Source: Streptomyces kanamyceticus (GTDB lineage Bacteria; Actinomycetota; Actinomycetes; Streptomycetales; Streptomycetaceae). From it: 64,000 bases of DNA. A program made the position numbers and the translations under genes. Of the stretch, positions 26,901 to 34,239 are shown in pieces. The notes beneath the pieces were generated by a model. It ran no database searches. It was given only the letters and a program-made list of their open reading frames with translations, and was not told the origin of the DNA. Position 1 is the first letter of the stretch, and each line of letters starts with the position of its first letter. The stretch spans positions 806,001-870,000 of the forward strand of contig NZ_CP023699.1 of the NCBI RefSeq assembly GCF_008704495.1, given 5' to 3'.

Positions 26901-26980
26901 GCGGGATACACGGCGGGCCTGATGCGCTCGTCCAGAACGCGCTTGAGGCGGGCTTCGACCAGGGTGCGGTCGTCATGCAT
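23963..26980 (-). CDS. GH38 alpha-mannosidase, cytoplasmic
   Basis: A 1005-residue glycoside hydrolase family 38 enzyme that cleaves alpha-linked mannose from oligosaccharides. The catalytic domain shows GHAHIDSAWLWP (His260, His262, Asp264 bind zinc), the nucleophile Asp339 in WVESDTNMPGSEA, NDEAWLPDTFGF, and QFHDILPGSSI with the conserved His-Asp. The N-terminal domain (1-250) and the C-terminal beta domains are as in the cytosolic Man2C1-like branch. There is no signal peptide, so it acts on imported sugars. ATG 26980 follows GGGAG by 5 bases. It is the last gene of the mannoside operon, 126 bp after the GH5-like gene. Confidence 0.92.
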   Translation of the reverse strand: MHDDRTLVEARLKRVLDERIRPAVYPASVPLDVAVWNAPGEPVPVAEGLAAEVSPTAVGEKWGAPWGTSWFRVTGTVPKEWAGKTVEAILDLGFDENMPGFQCEGLVYRPDGTPVKGLNPRNQWVRVAAPAEGGEEVRLHIEGASNPVILDYHPFLPTQLGDKETAGSEPQYTLERMDLAVFDETVWQLVIDLEVLGELMRELPENSGRRYDIVRAVGRALDAVDLQDVNGSAAAARARLEGVLATPAEPSAHRISAVGHAHIDSAWLWPLRETVRKVARTTSNMTALLEDEPDFVFAMSQAQQWAWIKEHRPEVWAKVKKAVADGRFVPTGGMWVESDTNMPGSEAMARQFVHGKRFFIDEFGVENDEAWLPDTFGFAAGLPQIIKAAGAKWLLTQKISWSQTNRFPHHTFNWEGIDGTRIFTHFPPVDTYNCSMKGSEIAHAAKNFKDKGVARHSLAPTGWGDGGGGTTREMIAKAGRLKDLEGSATVQWETPAEFFEKAEAEYPNPPVWVGELYLELHRATLTSQAGTKQGNRRSEHLLREAELWAATAAVRSAEFAYPYEQLDRIWKTVLLHQFHDILPGSSIAWVHREARATYAALAQELTGIIDKAQRALAGEGSGSLVFNSAPHTRDGVPAGGARPAAIDGQSAIASRADGGFVLDNGLLRVEVDARGLVVSAYDLVADRETVAPGGAANLPQLHADFPNMWDAWDVDEFYRNTVTDLTDADEVEPGEGASVRIVRTFGASRLTQVLSLEPGVQRLDIDTEVDWHETEKFLKLSFPLDIHAERYASETQFGHFYRATHTNTSWEAAKFEACNHRFVHMEEPGWGVALVNDSTYGHDVTRAVRAEDSGTTTTVRVSLLRAPRFPDPETDQGVHRFRHALVPGAAIGDAVREGYRINLPERRVSGGSDVAPLVTVDNDAVVVTAVKLADDGSGDVVVRFHESRGGRAKTTLAAGFSAGSVAVTDLLERPLADAAAPELADGAVSLTLRPFELVTLRFSRS

Positions 26981-27106
26981 GGGGTCTCCCAGGTAAGTGT
27001 CGTTCCATACGTGTCAGGCTGAGATTCAGCACACGCCGGGCTGAAATTCAGCCCCTCCGGCGTTTGAGGAGCGGGGTCCGGGGCGGAGCCCCGCGCGAGG
27101 GGGCGC

Positions 27107-28363
27107 CTACCCGACGTCCCCCGGCAGCACCACTTCGCCGATGCCCCGCGCAGCGAGCTGCTCCGCGTCAGCGGCCCGGCTCGCCAGGACGGCCGTCGGC
27201 CGGACCCCGTCCGCCACAAGGCGGGCGAACGCCTCGAAGACCACCCCTCCGGGGGCACACTCGGAGCGTCGCGACATCGCGTCGTCCACGACCACCGCGG
27301 TCGTCCGTGGCGCGGGCTCGTACGACCGCCCCCGCCGCTCCTCGACGACGCGCGCGATCGCCGCCCCCGCGGGCTTCACCGCACCGGCGTTGGTCAACAG
27401 ACCTAGGCTGTACTCCAGTTCCGGGAAGTCCGCGAGGTCACGCGAGACGTCGTGGGAGCACCACCACGTCACACCCCACACGTCCTGGCAGTCGAGTGCC
27501 GCCTCGATCGTCGACTCGGTGAACTCGGCCGCGTGCTCGGCGGGGATCAGCGGCGCGGGCGCCCCGACCTCCTGGAGCCAGACGGGGCGCCGGGGGTCGT
27601 CCGCCCACGCCTTGGAGAGCTCGATCATGTACGCGGCGTGGGCGCGGGTGGCCACGCCGGTGCGGCCGTGCCGCTGCGCCGTGCCGTTGAACACCCACGA
27701 GTGCACGGCGGTGACCGCGCCGAGCCGCGCGGCCTGCGCCGGGGTGAAGGGCTGGTCGTCCTGGTACCAGGCCGCGTCGTACTCGGCGTGCAGGTGCAGC
27801 TTGCCGGGAGCGCCCTGCTCACACGCGGCGAGTACGGTGCGCAGCCAGCTCTCCGCCTGCTCCTCGGTGATGCGGTCGGGGTCGGGGTGCGGGCCCGCCG
27901 AGAACTGGTTGATCTCGTTGCCGATGGTCATGCCGATGAAGTTCGGCCGGTCGGCGAGGGCCGCGGCGAGCGTACGCAGGTACTCGGCCTGCCCCGACAC
28001 CACGTCGGGGTCGCTGAAGATGTTCCGCCGGTGCCAGGTCTGGGTCCACGCGGGCAGGAAGTCGAAGCTGGACAGGTGCCCCTGGAGGCCGTCCACGTTG
28101 ACGTCGAGGCCGCGTTCGGCGGCGGCGTCGGCGAGGGCGACCAGCTGCTCGACGGCGCGGGGGCGGATCAGGGTGCGGTTGGGCTGGAAGTACGGCCAGA
28201 TCGGGAAGACCCGGATGTGGTCGAGGCCGAGCGCGGCGATGGCGTCGAGATCGGTCCGTACGGCGTCGATGTCGAAGTCGAGCCAGTGGTGGAACCACCC
28301 TTGGCTGGGGGTGTAGTTGGCGCCGAAGCGCGGCGTGCCCGAAGGCGGTGCGGAGGAGAGCAA
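27107..28363 (-). CDS. GH5-like intracellular glycoside hydrolase
   Basis: A 418-residue TIM-barrel hydrolase of clan GH-A. The acid/base Glu150 is in GMTIGNEINQF and the nucleophile Glu265 in VWLQEVGAP, which is the spacing of GH5-type enzymes. SWVFNGTAQRHG and DVWGVTWWCSHDV are also family-like. There is no signal peptide. TTG 28363 follows AGGA. It lies between mannoside importer genes and GH38, so a beta-mannoside such as the core Man-beta-GlcNAc of N-glycans is a possible substrate; this is inference, and other GH5 or related activities remain possible. The tail (about 345-418) is outside the barrel. Confidence 0.8.
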   Translation of the reverse strand: MLSSAPPSGTPRFGANYTPSQGWFHHWLDFDIDAVRTDLDAIAALGLDHIRVFPIWPYFQPNRTLIRPRAVEQLVALADAAAERGLDVNVDGLQGHLSSFDFLPAWTQTWHRRNIFSDPDVVSGQAEYLRTLAAALADRPNFIGMTIGNEINQFSAGPHPDPDRITEEQAESWLRTVLAACEQGAPGKLHLHAEYDAAWYQDDQPFTPAQAARLGAVTAVHSWVFNGTAQRHGRTGVATRAHAAYMIELSKAWADDPRRPVWLQEVGAPAPLIPAEHAAEFTESTIEAALDCQDVWGVTWWCSHDVSRDLADFPELEYSLGLLTNAGAVKPAGAAIARVVEERRGRSYEPAPRTTAVVVDDAMSRRSECAPGGVVFEAFARLVADGVRPTAVLASRAADAEQLAARGIGEVVLPGDVG

Positions 28364-28418
28364 GGCGGATCCTGGTTCTGGGGAATTGAGGGGGCGCGGT
28401 CGGCCGTGGGGGCGGGAC

Positions 28419-29324
28419 TCAGCCCTTGACCGCGCCCTCGCCGACGCCGCGGAAGAAGTACCGCTGGAGGCAGGCGAACAGGACGATCAGCGGGAGCACG
28501 GCGATGACCGTGCCCGCGGCGACGAGCCGTTCGTCGTTGGCGAAGGTGCCGTGCAGGTAGTTCAGGCCGATGGTCAGCGTGAAGCGGTCCGGGTCGCTGA
28601 GCACGATCAGGGGCCACAGGAAGTCGTCCCAGGCGCCCATGAAGGCGAAGATCGCGACGACCGCGAGGGTGCCCTTGACCGCGGGCAGCGCGATGCGCAG
28701 GAACCGCTGCCACACGTTCGCGCCGTCCACGAACGCGGCTTCCTCGATCTCGTAGGGCACGTTGAGGAAGGCGTTGCGCATCAGCAGGACGTTGAGCGCG
28801 GAGACGCAGCCGGGCAGCAGCACACCGATGAGGGTGTTGTTGAGGCCGAGCTCACGCATGGTGGTGAACTGGGCGATGATGATGCCCTCGACGGGCACCA
28901 GCATGGCCAGGATGAAGACGATCGTGGCCGCCTTGCGGCCGCGGTAGCGGAGCCGCGCCAGGGCGTAGCCCGCCAGGGTGGCGCCCACGCAGTTGGTGAC
29001 GACGTTGGCGGCGGCCACCTTCAGGGAGTTGAACGCGTAGTCCCACACGGGGATGGTGTCGGCGACCCGCTCGTAGTTGTGGAAGGTCGGGTCGGAGGGC
29101 AGGAACTTCGGCGGGGAGCTGAAGATGTTCTCGTGCGGGCCCTTCAGGGACGTGGACAGCTGCCACAGGAAGGGCCCGATCATCAGCGCGAGGACGGCGA
29201 GCAGCAGTCCGTAGCGCAGGACGATCTCCCACACCGGCATCCGGCGGCCGTTCTCGTCGGTGACGCGCGGTCGGCGTCGGGGCTTGCTGTCCGCCGTGTT
29301 CTCGGTGGTCTCGGTGGCGCTCAC
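28419..29324 (-). CDS. Sugar ABC transporter permease, MalG/UgpE type
   Basis: A 301-residue carbohydrate uptake transporter-1 (CUT1) permease with six predicted helices and the EAA loop EEAAFVDGANVWQRFLRIALP that docks the ATPase. GTG 29324 overlaps the stop of the partner permease by 4 bp. No ATPase gene is in this operon. Such CUT1 systems in Streptomyces normally use the shared MsiK ATPase (established knowledge), so that is expected here. Confidence 0.92.
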   Translation of the reverse strand: MSATETTENTADSKPRRRPRVTDENGRRMPVWEIVLRYGLLLAVLALMIGPFLWQLSTSLKGPHENIFSSPPKFLPSDPTFHNYERVADTIPVWDYAFNSLKVAAANVVTNCVGATLAGYALARLRYRGRKAATIVFILAMLVPVEGIIIAQFTTMRELGLNNTLIGVLLPGCVSALNVLLMRNAFLNVPYEIEEAAFVDGANVWQRFLRIALPAVKGTLAVVAIFAFMGAWDDFLWPLIVLSDPDRFTLTIGLNYLHGTFANDERLVAAGTVIAVLPLIVLFACLQRYFFRGVGEGAVKG

Positions 29325-30298
29325 GCGTCCTCCTTCCGGTCCGCCCGCAGCACGAGCAGCATCAGTGCGACGGTGACGACGAAGACGACGACCGAGATGG
29401 CCGACGCGTAGCCGACCCGTCCGGTCAGGCCGGTGCCGACGCGCTGCACCAGCATCACGAGCGTGGTGTCCTCGCCCGCGGGGCCGCCGGCGGGGCCCGC
29501 CATCAGGTAGACCTCGGAGAACACCTTGAAGGCGGCGACCGAGGAGAGCGCGCCGACCAGGACCATGGTGGAGCGCACGGCGGGCACGGTGACGGTGATG
29601 AAGCGGCGGAACGCTCCGGCGCCGTCGACCGCGGCCGCCTCGTGGAGCTCGCGCGGCACGTTGGCGAGCGCCGCGAGATAAATGATCATGTAGTAGCCGA
29701 GGCCCTTCCAGACCGTGACGGCCATGGCGCTGAACAGGAGCAGCCACTGGTCGCTGAGGAAGCCGACCTTCCCGACGCCCACGGCCTCGAGCACGGCGTT
29801 GACCAGGCCGCGTTCGTCGAGCATCCACACCCAGATCAGGCCGACGACCACGATGGAGGCGACCACCGGGGTGTAGAAGGCGGACCGGAAGAAGGTGATG
29901 CCGGGGATGTGCTTCTGGACGAGCATCGCGAGCAGCAGGGGCAGCAGTACGAGCGCGGGGACGACCACGAGGACGTACAGCGTGCTGTTGCGCAGGCCGA
30001 TCCAGAACATGTCGTCGTGCAGCAGCTCCGAGAAGTTGGCGAAGCCCACGTACTCGCCGGGGATCAGCGTCCGCTTGTCGGTGAAGGCGTTGTTCAGCGT
30101 GCTGATGAACGGATAGAGGATGAATACGGCGACGATGACGAGCCCGGGGGCGGCGAACAGCCAGGGGCTCGTGGGCAGTTGACGCCGGACCCGAGCACCC
30201 CGCGCGCCGCGGCGGGTGCCGTCGGGCAGCTCTTTGAGGGCGGGGCCCGCGGTACTGATGTCGGACGATGTCGCCTTGGCGGCGGTGGGACTCTTCAT
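29321..30298 (-). CDS. Sugar ABC transporter permease, MalF/UgpA type
   Basis: A 325-residue CUT1 permease. A long N-terminal tail precedes six hydrophobic helices, with the EAA loop LHEAAAVDGAGAFRRFITVTVP near residue 215. ATG 30298 lies 50 bp after the binding-protein gene stop. It forms the heterodimeric channel with the following permease. Confidence 0.92.
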   Translation of the reverse strand: MKSPTAAKATSSDISTAGPALKELPDGTRRGARGARVRRQLPTSPWLFAAPGLVIVAVFILYPFISTLNNAFTDKRTLIPGEYVGFANFSELLHDDMFWIGLRNSTLYVLVVVPALVLLPLLLAMLVQKHIPGITFFRSAFYTPVVASIVVVGLIWVWMLDERGLVNAVLEAVGVGKVGFLSDQWLLLFSAMAVTVWKGLGYYMIIYLAALANVPRELHEAAAVDGAGAFRRFITVTVPAVRSTMVLVGALSSVAAFKVFSEVYLMAGPAGGPAGEDTTLVMLVQRVGTGLTGRVGYASAISVVVFVVTVALMLLVLRADRKEDA

Positions 30299-30348
30299 GG
30301 CTGGCGTTCCCTGGTCATTCCCTGGTGGCTCGGCACGGCGCCCGCGGC

Positions 30349-31644
30349 TCAGCTCTGCTTCAGCAGCCGGTCACAGTTCTTGACAGCGTTGTCGAGCGCT
30401 TCCTTGGGGCTCTCCTTGCCCTGCAGCGCGCGGGCGACGGCGTTGCGGAGCTCGACCTTCATCTGCTCGCTGAAGAGCACGGGCGTGTAGTTCACCGCGG
30501 TCTTGATGGACTTGGCGGCGGCGACGCGGACCCGCGTGTCCTCCTTGCCGTCCTGCTTGGTGAAGTACGGGTCGTCCAGGGAGCCCTTGGTGCTGGGGAA
30601 GATCGCGACCTTCTTGGCGAACTCCATCTGGTGCTGGGCGTCCGTGACGAAGTGCGCGAAGGCGACGGCGGCCGGGGTCTGCTTGGTGCGGGCGTTCACC
30701 ATCAGGCCCATCACGTACATGTTGTCCTTGCCGGTGCTGCTGATCTGCGGCGTGATGCCGATGTTCTTGTAGAGCGTCGGCGCGTCCTTCTTGAACTTCT
30801 CCAGGTCGAGCGCGCTGCCGGGGTTCATGGCGACGGCCTCGGTGAGGAACTTCTTGCCCGTCGACTCGGGCGTCGCGGTCAGCGCCTGCCCGTCGAGCGC
30901 CTTGGCGTCGTACAACTTCTTGTACTTGGTGAGGAGTTCGACGCCCTTGGCGTCGTTGAAGGAGAAGCCGGTGCCTTCCTTGTCCATCAGCGGTACGCCG
31001 TAGCGGCCGAAGTCCTCGATGGTGGGGGCGTTGGCGAGCGTGGCGACCTTGCCGTCGCTCTTCTTCGAGAGCTCCAGGGCGTCCTCGAAGAGCTGGTCGT
31101 ACGTCGTCGGGGGCTTGTCCGCGTCCAGGCCCGCGTCCTTGAAGAGGCGCTTGTTGTAGAAGAGCGGCCCGGTGTTCAGGTACCAGGGGAAGGCGTAGGT
31201 GCCCTCGGTGCCGGGTATCTGGTGGCTCTTCCAGGCGCCGGGCAGGTACTCCTTCTCGTACTTCCCCGCGGCCTTGTCGAGGTCCATGGCGATGCCCGCC
31301 TTGGCGAGCGGGGCGACCAAGTCGGGCGAGACGTTCACGACGTCGGGCAGCGTGCCCCCCGCGGCGTCGGCGCTGATCTTGTCCGCGTAGCCCTCGCCGG
31401 GCTGGTCGACCCAGTGGACCTCGGTGCCGGGGTACTTCTTCTCGAACTCGTCGACGAGGCCCTCGAAGTAGGGCTTGAAGTTCGCCTTCAGGTTCCAGGT
31501 CTGGAAGGTGATCTTGCCTTCGATCTTGCCCGACGCGTCCGTGGAACCGCCCTCGTCCCCGTCGCCACAGGCGCTCAGGGGCAACAGGACGGCGAGGACG
31601 GCGCCTGCGGCGACCGCTCTGCGGGGGATGCGGGAGATACGCAC
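30349..31644 (-). CDS. Sugar ABC transporter solute-binding lipoprotein (mannoside operon)
   Basis: A 431-residue family 1 extracellular solute-binding protein. The signal peptide ends in the lipobox LSAC, followed by an acidic linker, KITFQTWNLKANFKPYFEGL and DEFEKKYPGTEVHWVDQP, typical of oligosaccharide binders. GTG 31644 lies 10 bases after AAGGAG; longer in-frame starts up to 31740 would add an implausible N-terminus before the signal peptide. It is the first gene of the operon, divergent from the LacI gene. The ligand is probably a mannose-containing oligosaccharide, judging from GH38 and the GH5-like gene. Confidence 0.9.
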   Translation of the reverse strand: MRISRIPRRAVAAGAVLAVLLPLSACGDGDEGGSTDASGKIEGKITFQTWNLKANFKPYFEGLVDEFEKKYPGTEVHWVDQPGEGYADKISADAAGGTLPDVVNVSPDLVAPLAKAGIAMDLDKAAGKYEKEYLPGAWKSHQIPGTEGTYAFPWYLNTGPLFYNKRLFKDAGLDADKPPTTYDQLFEDALELSKKSDGKVATLANAPTIEDFGRYGVPLMDKEGTGFSFNDAKGVELLTKYKKLYDAKALDGQALTATPESTGKKFLTEAVAMNPGSALDLEKFKKDAPTLYKNIGITPQISSTGKDNMYVMGLMVNARTKQTPAAVAFAHFVTDAQHQMEFAKKVAIFPSTKGSLDDPYFTKQDGKEDTRVRVAAAKSIKTAVNYTPVLFSEQMKVELRNAVARALQGKESPKEALDNAVKNCDRLLKQS

Positions 31645-31859
31645 GGTGAAACGGCTCCTTTGCTCGGCCCAGCGTGAGACGGCGGTGACTGCGGCCGTCC
31701 GAGCCGGGCAATCCTCGCCGAGGCAGACCTTGCATCCCACGGTGGAGAATTGTCAATGGATTCCGTCGGACGATCGGTGGTCGGATATCCGGGATCCTCC
31801 CGAACCACTCGGTAACTGGCCAGGTCAGAAGGGTGTGTTGAGACTCTTGCGGTGAAGCA

Positions 31860-31897
31860 CTAATGCGCTTTAGGGTCGGACCGCTCAAGCGCATTAG
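31860..31897. promoter_or_regulatory. Paired LacI-type operators in the mannoside divergent region
   Basis: CTAATGCGCTTTAG (31860-31873) and CTCAAGCGCATTAG (31884-31897) are each near-palindromic around GCGC, and together form a larger inverted repeat (ACTAATGCGCTT facing AAGCGCATTAGT). They lie 29 bp before the lacI start. A TTGACA on the minus strand at 31751-31756 could be the -35 box of the binding-protein gene. Confidence 0.7.
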
Positions 31898-31925
31898 TAC
31901 TCGACCGTCAGGAAAGGGGCAGCGA

Positions 31926-32975
31926 GTGCAAGGCAAGCGGTCACCGGCGCGCAGGCCGACCATGAAGGACATCGCGCGCCGCGCCGGGGTCTCCGAGAGC
32001 GCGGTCTCCTTCGCGCTCAACGACCGTCCTGGCGTCTCCGACCTCACCCGTGACCGGGTGCGCCGGGTCGCCGAACAGCTGGGCTGGCGGCCCAGCACGG
32101 CGGCGCGCGCCCTGTCCGGCGAGGGCTCGGCGACGGTGGGCCTGGTGGTGGCGCGCCCCGCGGCGACGCTGGGCGTCGACTCGTTCTTCCTGCAGCTGAT
32201 CTCGGGCGTCCAGGAGGTGCTCGCGGAGCGGCACTTGGGGCTCCTCTTCCAGGTCGTGGAGGACGTGGCCGCCGAGTGCGCGGTCTACCGGCACTGGTGG
32301 GCCGAGCACCGGGTCGACGGGGTGCTCGTGGTGGATCCGCGCACCGACGACCCGCGGCCCGCGCTCCTGGACGAGTTGGGCCTGCCCGCGGTCGTGACGG
32401 GTGGCGTGCCCGATCCGGAGGCGGGGCATCCGGGGCTTTCGACGGTGTGGGCGGACGACGCGGGCGCGATGGCGTCTGTCGTCGGCCATCTGCACGCGCT
32501 CGGCCACCGCCGCATCGTGCACATCGCGGGTCTCGAAGGCCTCGCGCACACCGAGCGGCGCATCCGCACCCTGCGCGCCGAGGCGGCGGGCCGCGGCCTG
32601 TCCGGGGTGCGTTCGGTGACGACGGACTACTCCGACGCGGAGGGCGCCGCGGCGACCCGGCGCGTCCTGGAGGCCGCCGAGCCGCCGACGGCCCTGGTCT
32701 ACGACAACGACGTGATGGCCGTGGCCGGTGTCGCCGCGGCGACCTCCCTGGGCTTCGCGGTCCCCGACGACCTCTCGGTCGTCGCCTGGGAGGACTCGGC
32801 GCTGTGCCGCATGGTGCACCCGTGGCTGACCGCCCTCTCCCGGGACACGGTCGCCTTCGGCAGGTCCGCGGCCAGGGAGCTGCTCGCCCTGCTCGACGAC
32901 GGGCCCGCGGCGACGGTGCAGGTGCCGCTGCCGCGGCTCATCGAGCGGGAGAGTACGGGGCCGGTGCGGGGCTAA
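31926..32975 (+). CDS. LacI-family regulator of the mannoside operon
   Basis: A 349-residue regulator. The N-terminal helix-turn-helix reads TMKDIARRAGVSESAVSFAL with hinge ALSGEGSATVGLVV, and a periplasmic-binding-like sensor follows. GTG 31926 is 6 bases after AGGGG and is preferred over an ATG at 31863 that lies inside the operator region. The gene is divergent from the importer and GH operon, which it probably represses. Its stop overlaps the stop of the convergent reductase-hemerythrin gene by 2 bases. Confidence 0.9.
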   Translation: MQGKRSPARRPTMKDIARRAGVSESAVSFALNDRPGVSDLTRDRVRRVAEQLGWRPSTAARALSGEGSATVGLVVARPAATLGVDSFFLQLISGVQEVLAERHLGLLFQVVEDVAAECAVYRHWWAEHRVDGVLVVDPRTDDPRPALLDELGLPAVVTGGVPDPEAGHPGLSTVWADDAGAMASVVGHLHALGHRRIVHIAGLEGLAHTERRIRTLRAEAAGRGLSGVRSVTTDYSDAEGAAATRRVLEAAEPPTALVYDNDVMAVAGVAAATSLGFAVPDDLSVVAWEDSALCRMVHPWLTALSRDTVAFGRSAARELLALLDDGPAATVQVPLPRLIERESTGPVRG

Positions 32976-33943
32976 GCGTCGTTCCGCTGCGGCTGCGGCT
33001 GCGGCGTGGCTGGTCGCGCAGTTGCCCGCGCCCCTTCGGGGCCCGGCCCTCCCGGAGGCCACGGGAGCGCTGCGAGGATCGGCAGCAGTTCCTCCTCCTC
33101 GTAGTCGAGGTGTGTCGTCAACCCATCGGACATGCGCTCCAGTTCGGTACGGAAGCGGTCGGGGTCCGCGCCGTCGATGTCCGCGAGGAGCGCCGCGAGC
33201 TCGCCCTGGATACGGGCGACGGTGCGGTGTTCCCCGGCGAGCCGGTCGAAGGTGTCGCGCAGCTCCGGGTGGTACCCCGCCATGGTCGGGAAGAGATGCG
33301 CGTCCTCGCTGGTGTGGTGGAACTCCAGCGCGTCGCAGAACGCCAGGCAGTGCTGTCGGATCTGGAGCCCGAGTCCCGGCGCGGGCGGTGCCCCCGGGCC
33401 CGTGTGCGCGGCGAGCGCCGCGAAGTGCGCGTCGGTCTCGGCCCGCACGTGCCGCAGCTGACCGCGCAGCCACAGGTGCACCTGCAGCATCTTGTCCGCG
33501 AAGTTGTCGGCCTCTTCGGGGATGTCGGCCTCGTGCGCGGGGCGTTCCAGGACGACGACCGGCAGGATCCTGCTGGTCCGCTCCTGGTAGTCGCCGTATC
33601 CGGGGTCGGCGGCGACCACCCGCTCGAAGAGCCGGTCGCGGCGTTCCCCCTCGGCGGGGACGGCGATCGCCTGGAACTCCTCGGTGCCGAGCTCCACGCG
33701 CACCGTGGGGCGGGCGAGGACGTTGTGGTACCAGTCGGGGTGCCGGGGCGCGCCGAGGTTCGACCCGACGACCAGGAGCAGGCCGCCGTCGCGGATGAAC
33801 CCGAGCGGTGTGGTGTGTTCCTTGCCCGACCTGGCGCCCGTGGTGGTGAGCAGGAGGAGGTCGCCGCCCTCGAAGGGGCCGCCGACCGTGCCGCCCTGGG
33901 CGCGGAACTCGTCGATGACGGACTGGTTGAAGGATGTGGGCAT
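32972..33943 (-). CDS. DDN-type F420-dependent reductase fused to a hemerythrin domain
   Basis: A 323-residue fusion. Residues 1 to about 145 match the deazaflavin-dependent nitroreductase (DDN) family: LLLLTTTGARSGKEHTTPL, then NLGAPRHPDWYHNVLARPTV. Residues about 155-300 form a hemerythrin HHE domain with iron-ligand motifs HLWLRGQLRHVRAE, FHHTSEDAHLFP, LAGEHR and HLDYEEEELLP. The first part would use F420H2 to reduce a quinone or nitro compound and the second would bind a di-iron centre and O2 or NO (family knowledge). ATG 33943 starts the conserved MPTSFNQSVIDEFRA. The last codons run through a copy of the dispersed repeat. Its link to the neighbouring sugar genes is unclear. Confidence 0.85.
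   Translation of the reverse strand: MPTSFNQSVIDEFRAQGGTVGGPFEGGDLLLLTTTGARSGKEHTTPLGFIRDGGLLLVVGSNLGAPRHPDWYHNVLARPTVRVELGTEEFQAIAVPAEGERRDRLFERVVAADPGYGDYQERTSRILPVVVLERPAHEADIPEEADNFADKMLQVHLWLRGQLRHVRAETDAHFAALAAHTGPGAPPAPGLGLQIRQHCLAFCDALEFHHTSEDAHLFPTMAGYHPELRDTFDRLAGEHRTVARIQGELAALLADIDGADPDRFRTELERMSDGLTTHLDYEEEELLPILAALPWPPGGPGPEGARATARPATPQPQPQRNDA
33005..33042. repeat. Dispersed GTGGCTGGTCGCG...CCCCTTCGGGG element
   Basis: This copy contains the hairpin CCCC-TTC-GGGG at about 33031-33041. It sits inside the 3' coding end of the reductase-hemerythrin gene and just past the stop of the convergent lacI gene, where it can serve as the lacI terminator. Confidence 0.7.
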
Positions 33944-34239
33944 GACGGTGTCAGAACTCCGTACGGGATGTTCGGGCCCGCGCCGACGGCACGCTGGCAC
34001 GCGTCGACAGCGGTGTGGATGAGGGGAGTCGCGGGCCACGGGTGACGGCGTGCGAAGGCGCACGGGTCAGGCGGTGGCCCGGGGGTGAGAACTCACGACG
34101 TGGTCATCGGCGTCGTCCTTGAGTGAAGGTGCTCGCCCGATCGCCGACCTGCCCACTGCTCTGTGGTCGGCGCCACGCGGCACGAGCACCATTACAGACA
34201 CCCACTCCCCCGCATGTCAACGCGGGCCTTCTCCGGCAC

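Noticed and set aside
24146..27022. 958-codon plus-strand frame opposite the GH38 gene
   Set aside because: It is the antisense shadow of a well-supported gene; long antisense frames are usual at this GC content and it has no family-like motifs.
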